From Cytophagales bacterium (GTDB lineage Bacteria > Bacteroidota > Bacteroidia > Cytophagales > Thermoflexibacteraceae), in contig REAZ01000029.1 of NCBI GenBank assembly GCA_004294445.1, positions 1 to 54,135 of the forward strand: a stretch of DNA of 54,135 nucleotides, given 5' to 3'. The notes below the pieces were generated by a model that was not told where the DNA came from, ran no database searches, and saw nothing but the letters and a program-made list of their open reading frames with translations. Position numbers and translations under genes: made by a program. Of the stretch, positions 8,597 through 16,622 are shown piece by piece. The stretch's first letter is position 1; each line of letters begins with the position of its first letter.

Positions 8597-9256
8597 ATGT
8601 TAGTAGCTTTCATCACAGGGCTTTTAGGAAGTTTCCACTGCGTAGGGATGTGCGGTGGCATCGTCTTGGCGGTGCAGGCAAAACATTGGCAAAACGCCTT
8701 AATCTATCACTTGGGGCGTTCGCTCATGTACGCAATGATTGGTTTGCTTTTTGGGCTATTCGGCAGAGGATTGTATGTAGCTGGTTTTCAGCAATATCTT
8801 TCTATTTTCTTAGGAATTTGCATGATTGGCTTCGTCTTGCTTCCCACTCAAAATTTTCCTTTTTTATATCAGTTTTATCAAAAAGCCAAACAACTTTTTA
8901 AACCCTTACAAATTCAAAACTCATTCTTATCCACCTTTACGTTAGGTATTTTGAATGGACTTCTGCCCTGCGGATTGGTTTATGCTGCTGTCTTTGTAGC
9001 CATTGCTACTGCTGATGCTTTTTACGGGGCAAGTTATATGTTTTTATTTGGGTTAGGTACGATGCCGATGCTTTTTGCCTTGAGCATTTCTGGGAAAATA
9101 ATGCCTGTTTCTATACGATTTAAGTTAAATAAATTAATCCCTGTTTTTGTAGTTTGTGTAGGTATTTTGCTAATTATCAGAGGCTTAAACCTCAATATTC
9201 CTTACCTAAGTCCGTACATAGAACCCTATCAGGAAATCACCTCTTGCCATGGCTAA
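8597..9256 (+). CDS. SafE/DsbD-like membrane protein of cco operons
   Basis: The 219-residue protein has about six transmembrane helices. It starts with the family hallmark GLLGSFHCVGMCGGIVLA and has a second half with NGLLPCGLVYAAVFVA. It belongs to the sulfite exporter TauE/SafE or DsbD_2 (PF13386) group. Members at the end of cbb3 operons are thought to move copper or pass reducing equivalents across the membrane. The paired Cys in HCVGMCG and the Pro-Cys in LLPCG are the likely working residues. It follows ccoH by 76 bases of AT-rich sequence. The copper-ATPase ccoI is not in the window. Confidence 0.85.
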   Translation: MLVAFITGLLGSFHCVGMCGGIVLAVQAKHWQNALIYHLGRSLMYAMIGLLFGLFGRGLYVAGFQQYLSIFLGICMIGFVLLPTQNFPFLYQFYQKAKQLFKPLQIQNSFLSTFTLGILNGLLPCGLVYAAVFVAIATADAFYGASYMFLFGLGTMPMLFALSISGKIMPVSIRFKLNKLIPVFVVCVGILLIIRGLNLNIPYLSPYIEPYQEITSCHG

Positions 9257-9293
9257 AAGAGTGGCTATATTTTTCTAATTTCATTGATTTTCT

Positions 9294-9301
9294 TATCTTT
9301 G
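9294..9301 (+). promoter_or_regulatory. Candidate -7 promoter element (TATCTTTG)
   Basis: TATCTTTG matches the Bacteroidota -7 consensus TAnnTTTG and lies 24 bases before the ATG at 9326. At the -33 position the sequence is TTT rather than TTG, so the match is only partial. It suggests the gene at 9326 has its own promoter, separate from the cco operon. Confidence 0.4.
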
Positions 9302-9325
9302 CAAAGCAATTAACAAGGAAAATCA

Positions 9326-10855
9326 ATGCAAAACTTACCACTTGGCAAACAGGAATTTAGCACTATTCGCGAGAGCGGCGATACATACATAGACAAAACT
9401 AAGCTAATACACAAACTCTTGATAGAGGGGAAATATTACTTTTTCTCCCGTCCACGCCGCTTTGGTAAGTCATTGTTAGTCAATACGATAAAAGAAATTT
9501 TTTTAGGGAATAAGCACTATTTCAAAGGGCTTTGGATAGAAACTCATTGGAATTTTGAGCCTTACCCTGTCATCAAAATAGACTTTGGAGCAGCAGGACA
9601 CAAGGAGATAGGTACTGAAAATGCCATTCGCCTCATGCTTGACGAAGTAGCAGAAAATCACTCCATAATTTTGGAAAGTAATGGTATTGGTTTGAAACTC
9701 CGAGAACTCATTGTAAAAATGTCCGCCGAAAAGCAAGTTGTTTTGCTCATAGATGAATACGACAAACCAATTATCGACTATTTGGAAGATGCAGGCAAGG
9801 CAACTGAAAACAGAGAAATTTTAAAAAACCTTTACTCTGCCATCAAACCCTTAGATGCACATTTGAAATTTGTATTTCTCACAGGCGTTTCCAAATTTTC
9901 CAAAGTTGGTATTTTCTCCGATTTGAACAATATTTCCGACATTACGCTTGCTCCCGATTTTACGACCATAGTCGGCTATACACAAGAAGAATTAGAATTT
10001 TATTTTGATGAAAGAATTGATAATCTGTGTATTACTTTCAATAAAAGTAAAGCTCAATTATTAGATGAAATTAGAAAAAGATACAACGGCTACAGCTGGG
10101 ACGCACAAAATTTCGTTTACAATCCGTATTCTATCTTATCATTTTTCCAGCATAAGAAATTTGATAATTATTGGTTCTCTACAGGCACGCCTACTTTTCT
10201 GACCAAATTATTGAAAAAAGGCTTTCATTACGAACTAAAAAACATCAATGTTGGTCATGCTTCTTTTGATAGTAGCGATTTAAAAAACTTAGATTATGTG
10301 TCTGTTTTATTCCAAACGGGCTACCTGACTATCAAAGAAGACGTTGGTTTTGAAATGTATCGTTTGGACTTTCCCAATACGGAAGTGCGTGATGCATTCA
10401 ATCAATTTCTTTTGGTAGAGTACGCCGACCTACAGCCTACTCGAATGCAGCCTTTGGTTTTTAATCTGTATAACGCCCTGAAAAGCACCAACTTTGAGGA
10501 AGTAAGAATTATTTTTAATGCACTTTTTGCAGCCATTCCCCGCGACTATTTCTTGGAAAACAGAGAAAAATTTTACCACGCTATTTGCTTCCTTACCCTG
10601 CGTTTGCTTGGTTATTTCACTCAAATAGAAATCAATAGCGGCAGAGAAAGGTTGGATTGTATCGTATTTTTGGAAAATAAAGTATTTCTGTTTGAGTTCA
10701 AGTTAGACCAATCGAGCCAGAGGGCGATGGAACAAATCAAGGAAAGAAATTACTTTGCCCCCTACTTGGGGCAAGGCAAGGAAATTTATCTGATTGGGGT
10801 AAATATGATGAGCGAACACAAAGAAATTGAAGATTTTTTGATAGAACAGCCATAA
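9326..10855 (+). CDS. AAA-ATPase-like protein with PD-(D/E)XK-type C-terminus
   Basis: The 509-residue protein begins LPLGKQEFSTIRESGDTYID, the hallmark of the AAA-ATPase_like family (PF09820). A Walker A variant follows in RPRRFGKSLLVNTI, and a Walker B-like VVLLIDEYDKPI. The C-terminal part has ERLDCIVFLENKVFLFEFKL, which fits the PD-(D/E)XK nuclease-like module (PF08011) with D...E-x-K. These proteins occur in many near-identical copies in anaerobes and Bacteroidota, and their function is not established; mobile or defence roles have been suggested. It stands alone, with its own putative -7 box, between the cco operon and the nucleoside kinase. Confidence 0.85.
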   Translation: MQNLPLGKQEFSTIRESGDTYIDKTKLIHKLLIEGKYYFFSRPRRFGKSLLVNTIKEIFLGNKHYFKGLWIETHWNFEPYPVIKIDFGAAGHKEIGTENAIRLMLDEVAENHSIILESNGIGLKLRELIVKMSAEKQVVLLIDEYDKPIIDYLEDAGKATENREILKNLYSAIKPLDAHLKFVFLTGVSKFSKVGIFSDLNNISDITLAPDFTTIVGYTQEELEFYFDERIDNLCITFNKSKAQLLDEIRKRYNGYSWDAQNFVYNPYSILSFFQHKKFDNYWFSTGTPTFLTKLLKKGFHYELKNINVGHASFDSSDLKNLDYVSVLFQTGYLTIKEDVGFEMYRLDFPNTEVRDAFNQFLLVEYADLQPTRMQPLVFNLYNALKSTNFEEVRIIFNALFAAIPRDYFLENREKFYHAICFLTLRLLGYFTQIEINSGRERLDCIVFLENKVFLFEFKLDQSSQRAMEQIKERNYFAPYLGQGKEIYLIGVNMMSEHKEIEDFLIEQP

Positions 10856-10972
10856 AGAAAATGGGAAAGATAATGCTTAACTTTGCGGGCTGTAAAAATC
10901 AGAAAAATGAATAAAGAAATAAGCACGTATTACAAAATATTTTTTGAACAAACTGTTGTAAAAGAACAAATT

Positions 10973-11575
10973 ATGGAGTCAGTGATTTGTATTGATGGCG
11001 TGGTAGGTGCGGGCAAGACTACGCTTGGAGAGATAGTAGCCGAAGAAATGAATTTGCTTTTTTTCAAAGAGCCTGTTGATAACAACCCCCTATTAGATAG
11101 ATTTTATTACGACCAGAAGCGATACAGTTTCCCTATCCAAATCTATTTTCTCAACAAGAGATTCAAAATGCTCAAAGAGGCGGCTACGCTTGCGGGTTGC
11201 GTGATGGATAGGAGTATTTACGGAGATGTGATTTTTGCCAAGCTACTCATGGAAGGCGATATGATGTCAGTAGAGGAGTACGATTTGTACGAAGAACTCT
11301 TATTCAATATGTTAGAGCATATAGAACGCCCAAAACTGATGGTTTATTTGGATATTACAGTTGATAATGCCATCGCCCGAATAGCTGAAAGAGGCAGAGA
11401 TTTTGAAAAAGCGGTCAATCGAAGTTATTGGGACTCGCTTGGCGGTCATTATAGCGAATACTTCAAAAACTACAATCTTTCTGAATTATTAGTCATTGAT
11501 GTAAATGGTTTGGACGTGCGGCACAGCACCGAAGATAGAAACTATGTGCTGAATTTGATAAAAGATAGATTATGA
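10973..11575 (+). CDS. Deoxynucleoside kinase
   Basis: The protein is 200 residues from the ATG at 10973 and starts MESVICIDGVVGAGKTTLGE, a P-loop (GVVGAGKTT) right after the first strand, as in deoxyadenosine/deoxyguanosine kinases. It has the DRSIYGD motif (the ERS/DRS signature that holds the sugar and catalytic Arg) and a LID-like RIAERGRDFEK. It phosphorylates deoxynucleosides for salvage. The longer frame opens with TTG at 10883 inside a TAACTTTG (10878-10885) that resembles a -7 box, so that start is unlikely; ATG at 10907 is possible but would add an unusual extension. Its TGA overlaps the uvrC ATG by 4 bases, so the two are translationally coupled. Confidence 0.85.
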   Translation: MESVICIDGVVGAGKTTLGEIVAEEMNLLFFKEPVDNNPLLDRFYYDQKRYSFPIQIYFLNKRFKMLKEAATLAGCVMDRSIYGDVIFAKLLMEGDMMSVEEYDLYEELLFNMLEHIERPKLMVYLDITVDNAIARIAERGRDFEKAVNRSYWDSLGGHYSEYFKNYNLSELLVIDVNGLDVRHSTEDRNYVLNLIKDRL

Positions 11576-13443
11576 GCAATGTAAGCAAGGTAGAAATCTC
11601 CGAAACACTCAAAATTTTGCCCACAGAGCCTGGCGTTTATAAGTATTTTGATAGTGAAGGTATCATTATTTATGTGGGCAAGGCGAAAAACCTAAAAAAT
11701 AGGGTGAGTAGCTATTTTGCCAACAAAGCAGACTTGAACAGAAAAACGCAGCGATTGGTGTCGGAGATTTGCCGAATCGAATATACAGTTGTCAATACTG
11801 AGTTTGATGCTTTCTTGCTGGAAAACAACCTGATAAAAGCCAATCAGCCCAAGTACAATATCTTGCTCAAGGACGATAAAACTTATCCTTATATCTGCAT
11901 CACCAATGAGCCTTTTCCGCGCGTATTCCCTACCCGCAGGCATGATGTAGAGGGAAGTACCTATTTTGGACCCTATGCAAGCGTGAAAGGAATGAATATC
12001 TTGCTCGATTTGCTAAAGAAAATTTATACCATTCGCTCATGCAGTTTCTCGCTTACGAAAGAAAACATCAGAAAGAAAAAGTTTAAAGTGTGCCTCGAAT
12101 ACCATATCAAAAACTGCAAAGGAGGCTGCGAAGGACTACAAGTAGAAGACGATTATCAGAAAGATATTGAGCAGGTTATCAACGTATTGAAAGGGAAAAT
12201 AGGCGTAGCTACCAATTATTTTAAGCAAAAGATGCAAGAAGCCGCCACCGCATGGAAATTTGAGGAAGCCCAAGCTTACAAAGACAAATTAGACGCTTTG
12301 GAGAACTTTCAATCTCGCTCTTTGGTAGCAAATCCTAATATCTCTGATGTAGATGTTTTTGCAATTACTTCAGACGAAAAAGCCGCCTATATCAATTATT
12401 TGCATATCCAAAACGGGGCTATTACCCAAACTCAGACCATTACGGTCAAGAAAAAATTAGATGAAGCGGACAGCGAAATTTTGGCTTATGTCATTTTGGA
12501 TTTTCGTAGCAAATATTTCGTAGTAAGGAAAATAGAGGGAGGAGAAAGTACAGAAAATAGCATTAATCCATCTAAATACCAAATATATAACACCAAGATT
12601 ATTAGCAACATAGAGCTACAAATAGAAGGGTTGGACATACAAGTTCCCAAAATTGGAGATTTGAAAAAATTGGTAGAACTTTCCTATAAAAATGCACTTT
12701 TCAAGAAAAAAGAACGCATGAATAAGGAAGTGGAAATCAAAGACAACTCAGCCAATAAACGCATTTTGGAGCAGATGAAGAAAGATTTGAACTTGATAGT
12801 CCGCCCCGACCACATCGAGTGCTTTGATAACTCCAACATTCAGGGAACGAACCCCGTAGCGGCAATGGTTTGTTTCAAAGATGCCAAGCCTTCCAAGAAA
12901 GATTATAGGCATTTCAAAATAAAAACTGTGATAGGTGCAAATGACTTTGCCTCTATGTATGAGATAGTTACACGCCGATATACTCGCCTATTAGAAGAAA
13001 AAGCCTCCCTTCCTCAGCTCATCATCATTGATGGTGGAAAAGGGCAGCTAAGTTCGGCTTGTGATGCCCTCAAAGCCTTAAATCTGTATGGAAAAATTCC
13101 TATTATTGGCATTGCCAAACGCTTGGAGGAACTTTATTATCCCGAAGACGAACTGCCTATCATGATTAGCAAAAAATCTGAATCCCTCAAGCTAATCCAA
13201 CGCCTCCGAGATGAAGCACACAGGTTTGCCATTACTTTCCATAGAGATTTGCGTAGCAAAAATAGCATTGTAAGTCGCTTGGAAGAAATAGAGGGCATAG
13301 GCAAAGCAACTACAGAAAAACTATTGAAAAAGTACAAATCTGTAAAGAAAATAGTAGAAACTGACCCCGCAGAGATAGCGGCTTTTATTGGCAAAGACAA
13401 GGCACGCCTCGTAATAGAAGGATTAAAAACCCTTAAACACTAA
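11572..13443 (+). CDS. uvrC: Excinuclease ABC subunit C
   Basis: The 623-residue protein has the full UvrC layout. An N-terminal GIY-YIG nuclease (GVYKYFDSEGIIIYVGKAKNLKNR) makes the 3' incision. A UVR helix pair binds UvrB (AWKFEEAQAYKDKLDAL, about 225). The RNase H-like nuclease for the 5' incision carries IECFDNSNIQG and IIIDGGKGQLS. Tandem helix-hairpin-helix DNA-binding motifs close the protein (IEGIGKATTEKLLKKY). It acts in nucleotide excision repair. The start overlaps the kinase gene, and the 3' end overlaps the convergent ligase gene by 11 bases. Confidence 0.97.
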   Translation: MSNVSKVEISETLKILPTEPGVYKYFDSEGIIIYVGKAKNLKNRVSSYFANKADLNRKTQRLVSEICRIEYTVVNTEFDAFLLENNLIKANQPKYNILLKDDKTYPYICITNEPFPRVFPTRRHDVEGSTYFGPYASVKGMNILLDLLKKIYTIRSCSFSLTKENIRKKKFKVCLEYHIKNCKGGCEGLQVEDDYQKDIEQVINVLKGKIGVATNYFKQKMQEAATAWKFEEAQAYKDKLDALENFQSRSLVANPNISDVDVFAITSDEKAAYINYLHIQNGAITQTQTITVKKKLDEADSEILAYVILDFRSKYFVVRKIEGGESTENSINPSKYQIYNTKIISNIELQIEGLDIQVPKIGDLKKLVELSYKNALFKKKERMNKEVEIKDNSANKRILEQMKKDLNLIVRPDHIECFDNSNIQGTNPVAAMVCFKDAKPSKKDYRHFKIKTVIGANDFASMYEIVTRRYTRLLEEKASLPQLIIIDGGKGQLSSACDALKALNLYGKIPIIGIAKRLEELYYPEDELPIMISKKSESLKLIQRLRDEAHRFAITFHRDLRSKNSIVSRLEEIEGIGKATTEKLLKKYKSVKKIVETDPAEIAAFIGKDKARLVIEGLKTLKH

Positions 13444-15226
13444 CGGTTTCTTCTGCTATCTTACTTATATCTTCATAACTGATTTTCAAGCCTTTATCCA
13501 AAATTTTATTCGCATATTTTGCTGTTATTTCCCTTGCATTTTTCATCGTTTCTATGATAAGTGGGTGTTTATCAGCCAGCAAATATTGATTAATTTCATT
13601 GATATCTTCTTTGAAAAGCAAATTGAATGGAAAAATGTAGTATATATGCTCCTCTTGCGTACCCGTCAAATAGATAAGTATGGGCGAAGCATTTGCTGAT
13701 GAAGCCACTTTTGCATATTCCTTTCTCACTTTTTGCAGGCTTTCTTGCGGATTGGCAAAACCACCAAAAATAAGTGCTATTTTTTTATAATTTTTATTTT
13801 CAAGTTGTTGATTTTCAATTTTTTTATCCAAATCTGATAGCATTTTCCAGAGAAAGTGCGTGTTTTTGCCCGATTCCAAGCGTGCCTGCAAAGACGTACG
13901 GAGTAAGTAAGTAATTGTTTGCGTGGGGTTTAGCCCTATTTCGGCAAACTGTTTAAAAACCAGAGAAGTAGGCGACATTCCAGGGATAGTATTAGGGTCG
14001 TGGAGCAGTACCCTGCTATCGGGGGTAAGAAATCCATCAATGCGGGTGCAGACCTTGAACTGAAGATTTTTAAAGACTTCCTTGCATTTTGCCTGAATAT
14101 CAAGCAGTTCTGACATACTTGCTTCCATAGGCAAGCGTTTGCGGCTTCCCCCCGCCTGATATTTGGAGTTGAAGTCAAAAGTTTTTGCCATCAAAATAAT
14201 TTCAGTGGGCGGCAAGGCAATCGGTTCTCCATTCTCGTCTTGGATTACCCCACACGAAAACTCCTTGCCATGAATGAAGTTTTCAATCAATAGCTGGGTT
14301 TCACTTTCTGCTGAAATAAGCGAAATATCATCATCTCCGAAGCGAAAATGAAAATCCAACCTATCTTTTACCTCTTGGGGGTGATAGCAAAAATGCCCAT
14401 TAATTTCGTCTTCTATCGTTTCTCCTGCTGCCAAAATTACGGGCATCCCTATCCCCTCGTTTACGTTAGTGAGTTTTTGCAAGTAGTCTATTTTCTCTTT
14501 TTCGTCCATTTTTAGCCATGTTAGCTTGCTAATTCTTTGGATAAAAAGGCACTGATTTACAGCATCTTTAAACGTATGAAAATTATTTTCTCTGACTATA
14601 GCCACGCCAATAGATGAGCCTTGATGCGGTGCTTTCATTACCAAAGGCAAGCCTATTTCATGGACTAATTTGTGAAAAAGAGCAATTTGGTCAGCACTTT
14701 GCCAATGTCGGCGCGTGAGTGTATAACTAATTTTCCCTTGCTTCCCCACTAATTCTATCAATCTATTTTGGGCTATTTTATCTATTCCTACCGAAGAGCC
14801 AAGCAGCCCCGAATTGGTATAGGGTATGCCATACCATTCCATAAGTCCTTGGATAGCACCATCTTCCAATTGAGGTCCGTGCATGGCAATAAACGCCATA
14901 TCAAAGTGCTTTTTGAAGTCTTTTGGCTCAATTTGCTTTCCTATCTGGGCAATCATCTGGTCTTGATTTATGCCCTCTCCCACGACTGACTCCACATATA
15001 CGCTAAAAGTATCGTCTTCTATAAATGACTTGGGGGGGAAAAAATCCCTGATACTGTTTTCGTAAAGATATTGATTATCAATGAGTATAAAATTTCCCAA
15101 ACTATCCACAAAGATGGGAATGGGTATAAATAATGCCTTGCTGATATTTTCAAAAACTGTTTTGCCTCCTGCAAAAGAAATTTCTCGCTCACGAGGCTGC
15201 CCGCCGAAAAAAATGCCAATTCTCAT
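13433..15226 (-). CDS. Extended D-alanine-D-alanine ligase-like ATP-grasp protein
   Basis: The 597-residue protein is far longer than typical Ddl (300-360). Residues 1-120 form the N-lobe (GIFFGGQPREREISFAGG). The ATP-grasp body has PLVMKAPHQGSSIGVAIV, IENFIHGKEFSCGVI and the metal-loop LLHDPNTIPGMSPTSL. The usual Glu before NT-x-PGM is replaced here by Asp-Pro. An insertion around 255-290 accounts for part of the extra length. From about residue 478, KKIALIFGGFANPQESLQKV begins a second, partial copy of the N-lobe that stops without an ATP-binding part. It may make D-Ala-D-Ala for peptidoglycan or a related dipeptide. The start ATG is the family start. It converges with uvrC, overlapping by 11 bases. 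Confidence 0.75.
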   Translation of the reverse strand: MRIGIFFGGQPREREISFAGGKTVFENISKALFIPIPIFVDSLGNFILIDNQYLYENSIRDFFPPKSFIEDDTFSVYVESVVGEGINQDQMIAQIGKQIEPKDFKKHFDMAFIAMHGPQLEDGAIQGLMEWYGIPYTNSGLLGSSVGIDKIAQNRLIELVGKQGKISYTLTRRHWQSADQIALFHKLVHEIGLPLVMKAPHQGSSIGVAIVRENNFHTFKDAVNQCLFIQRISKLTWLKMDEKEKIDYLQKLTNVNEGIGMPVILAAGETIEDEINGHFCYHPQEVKDRLDFHFRFGDDDISLISAESETQLLIENFIHGKEFSCGVIQDENGEPIALPPTEIILMAKTFDFNSKYQAGGSRKRLPMEASMSELLDIQAKCKEVFKNLQFKVCTRIDGFLTPDSRVLLHDPNTIPGMSPTSLVFKQFAEIGLNPTQTITYLLRTSLQARLESGKNTHFLWKMLSDLDKKIENQQLENKNYKKIALIFGGFANPQESLQKVRKEYAKVASSANASPILIYLTGTQEEHIYYIFPFNLLFKEDINEINQYLLADKHPLIIETMKNAREITAKYANKILDKGLKISYEDISKIAEETVSV

Positions 15227-15378
15227 AAATTTGGATGTTGAGTTTGCTTGCTAAATTTTTTTAGATTCCCTTTTTAGATATGAAAAGAGAAAAGAATGGT
15301 AAATATAGAAACTACTAAAAATTTATCTCTTTTTATTTCACTAAAAATTCAAGTTTTTATGCTCGCTATGGCTCGTAA

Positions 15379-16602
15379 TTAGAAATTTCCATAAATTTCG
15401 TGGTAGATGCTTTCAGCAATGGCAAAACTTCGGTACTGCTCGGCTACTTTGCGTACTTTGGCATAGAGGTCGGGGAGCGGATACAGTTTGAGTAGGTCAT
15501 CTATTTCTTTAACGTTGCGTAGGTATTCATCTGCGGTAAAGCGATTCATCACTGAGCCAATACCATGTTTTTGCACAATTTCAGAATCATCAGAAATATC
15601 TCGTGTGATGACTATTGGCAAGCCCAATGCCCAATACTCACCGTCTTTGATGGGCGTGCAGTAGCGTTTGGTGGGAATAGGCTTTACAGGCGTAACCGCA
15701 AAATCTGCAAGTCCCATATAATCAGCTATTTGAGCATGATTTACAAAACGTACTTCTACCTTACTAAAATCAATCCCTACTGCTTGGCATCTCATTTGTA
15801 TTTCGGCAGGTTTATGACTGGTCAGAATCAGCAGCCTAAATTTATCACCCCAGTAATCATCAGCTACTTTGAAAAAATCAAAAATTTCTTTGTCTAAATA
15901 AATACCGCCAAATTTGCCCGCATACACGCACACTATTTTATCTTCATAGCCAAACTCTTCGACCAAATTTGTATTTTTTCTATTTTTGAAAGAAAACAAA
16001 TCTAAATCAACACAGGCAGGCTTTACATAAAAATTTTCAAAAGTTGCATTGTATTTTTCTAAGGCATACTTCCTCATGCCTGCTGTTGCGGAAATAATAT
16101 ATTTTACCCTATGCGACTCCATTTTTTCTAAAAAAAATAGAAGCCTAAACCTAAAACTTGTTCTTTTCCATTCTCCATTTTCCACAGAAGCCTCTGCATG
16201 AGGCTCATAACTATCTATGAGGTAAGTCCGCCCAGTCATTAGCGAAAGCAAGTAGCCCGCCATGCCCGAAGTAGTGCAGAAGGAATGAATATATTTGATA
16301 TTTTTGAAAAGAATGAGAAAAAACAAGTAAATGACAATCCTTAGCCAGTTGAGCAGGGAGCGAAAGCCATAGCTAAAGTAGGGAAAACGGATAGAAATAA
16401 TATTGTACTTTTCTAAGTTATGCTCTATCTCCTCGATTTCAGAAGGCTCAATTTGATAGCGTTCCTGCTCGATGGTAAGTAAGTAAATTTTGCTCCCTTC
16501 GGGCAGATGCTTGTGCATGATTTTCAGATACGGGAGTGTATAAGTCTGCACTAAGGCATCTTTGAAAGACCAAAATGTAGTTACTAAAATGTGCTTTTTC
16601 AA
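15379..16602 (-). CDS. Glycosyltransferase, GT4-like
   Basis: The 407-residue protein has a GT-B-like layout. The N-terminal half contains strands and a membrane-associated hydrophobic patch (WLRIVIYLFFLILF, about 85-100). The C-terminal half has VCVYAGKFGGIYLDKEIFDFF and the donor-binding segment ADYMGLADFAVTPVKPIPTKRYCTPIKDGEYWALGLPIVIT, split here as ADFAVTPVKP and KDGEYWALGLPIVI. It likely transfers a sugar from a nucleotide donor during surface polysaccharide synthesis. The acceptor cannot be told. It lies 20 bases after the WD40-caspase gene on the same strand and near a Wzx-type flippase, so a polysaccharide role fits. The 152 bases between it and the ligase gene show no gene. Confidence 0.75.
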   Translation of the reverse strand: MKKHILVTTFWSFKDALVQTYTLPYLKIMHKHLPEGSKIYLLTIEQERYQIEPSEIEEIEHNLEKYNIISIRFPYFSYGFRSLLNWLRIVIYLFFLILFKNIKYIHSFCTTSGMAGYLLSLMTGRTYLIDSYEPHAEASVENGEWKRTSFRFRLLFFLEKMESHRVKYIISATAGMRKYALEKYNATFENFYVKPACVDLDLFSFKNRKNTNLVEEFGYEDKIVCVYAGKFGGIYLDKEIFDFFKVADDYWGDKFRLLILTSHKPAEIQMRCQAVGIDFSKVEVRFVNHAQIADYMGLADFAVTPVKPIPTKRYCTPIKDGEYWALGLPIVITRDISDDSEIVQKHGIGSVMNRFTADEYLRNVKEIDDLLKLYPLPDLYAKVRKVAEQYRSFAIAESIYHEIYGNF

Positions 16603-16622
16603 AAGAATTATTTTTTACTAAT

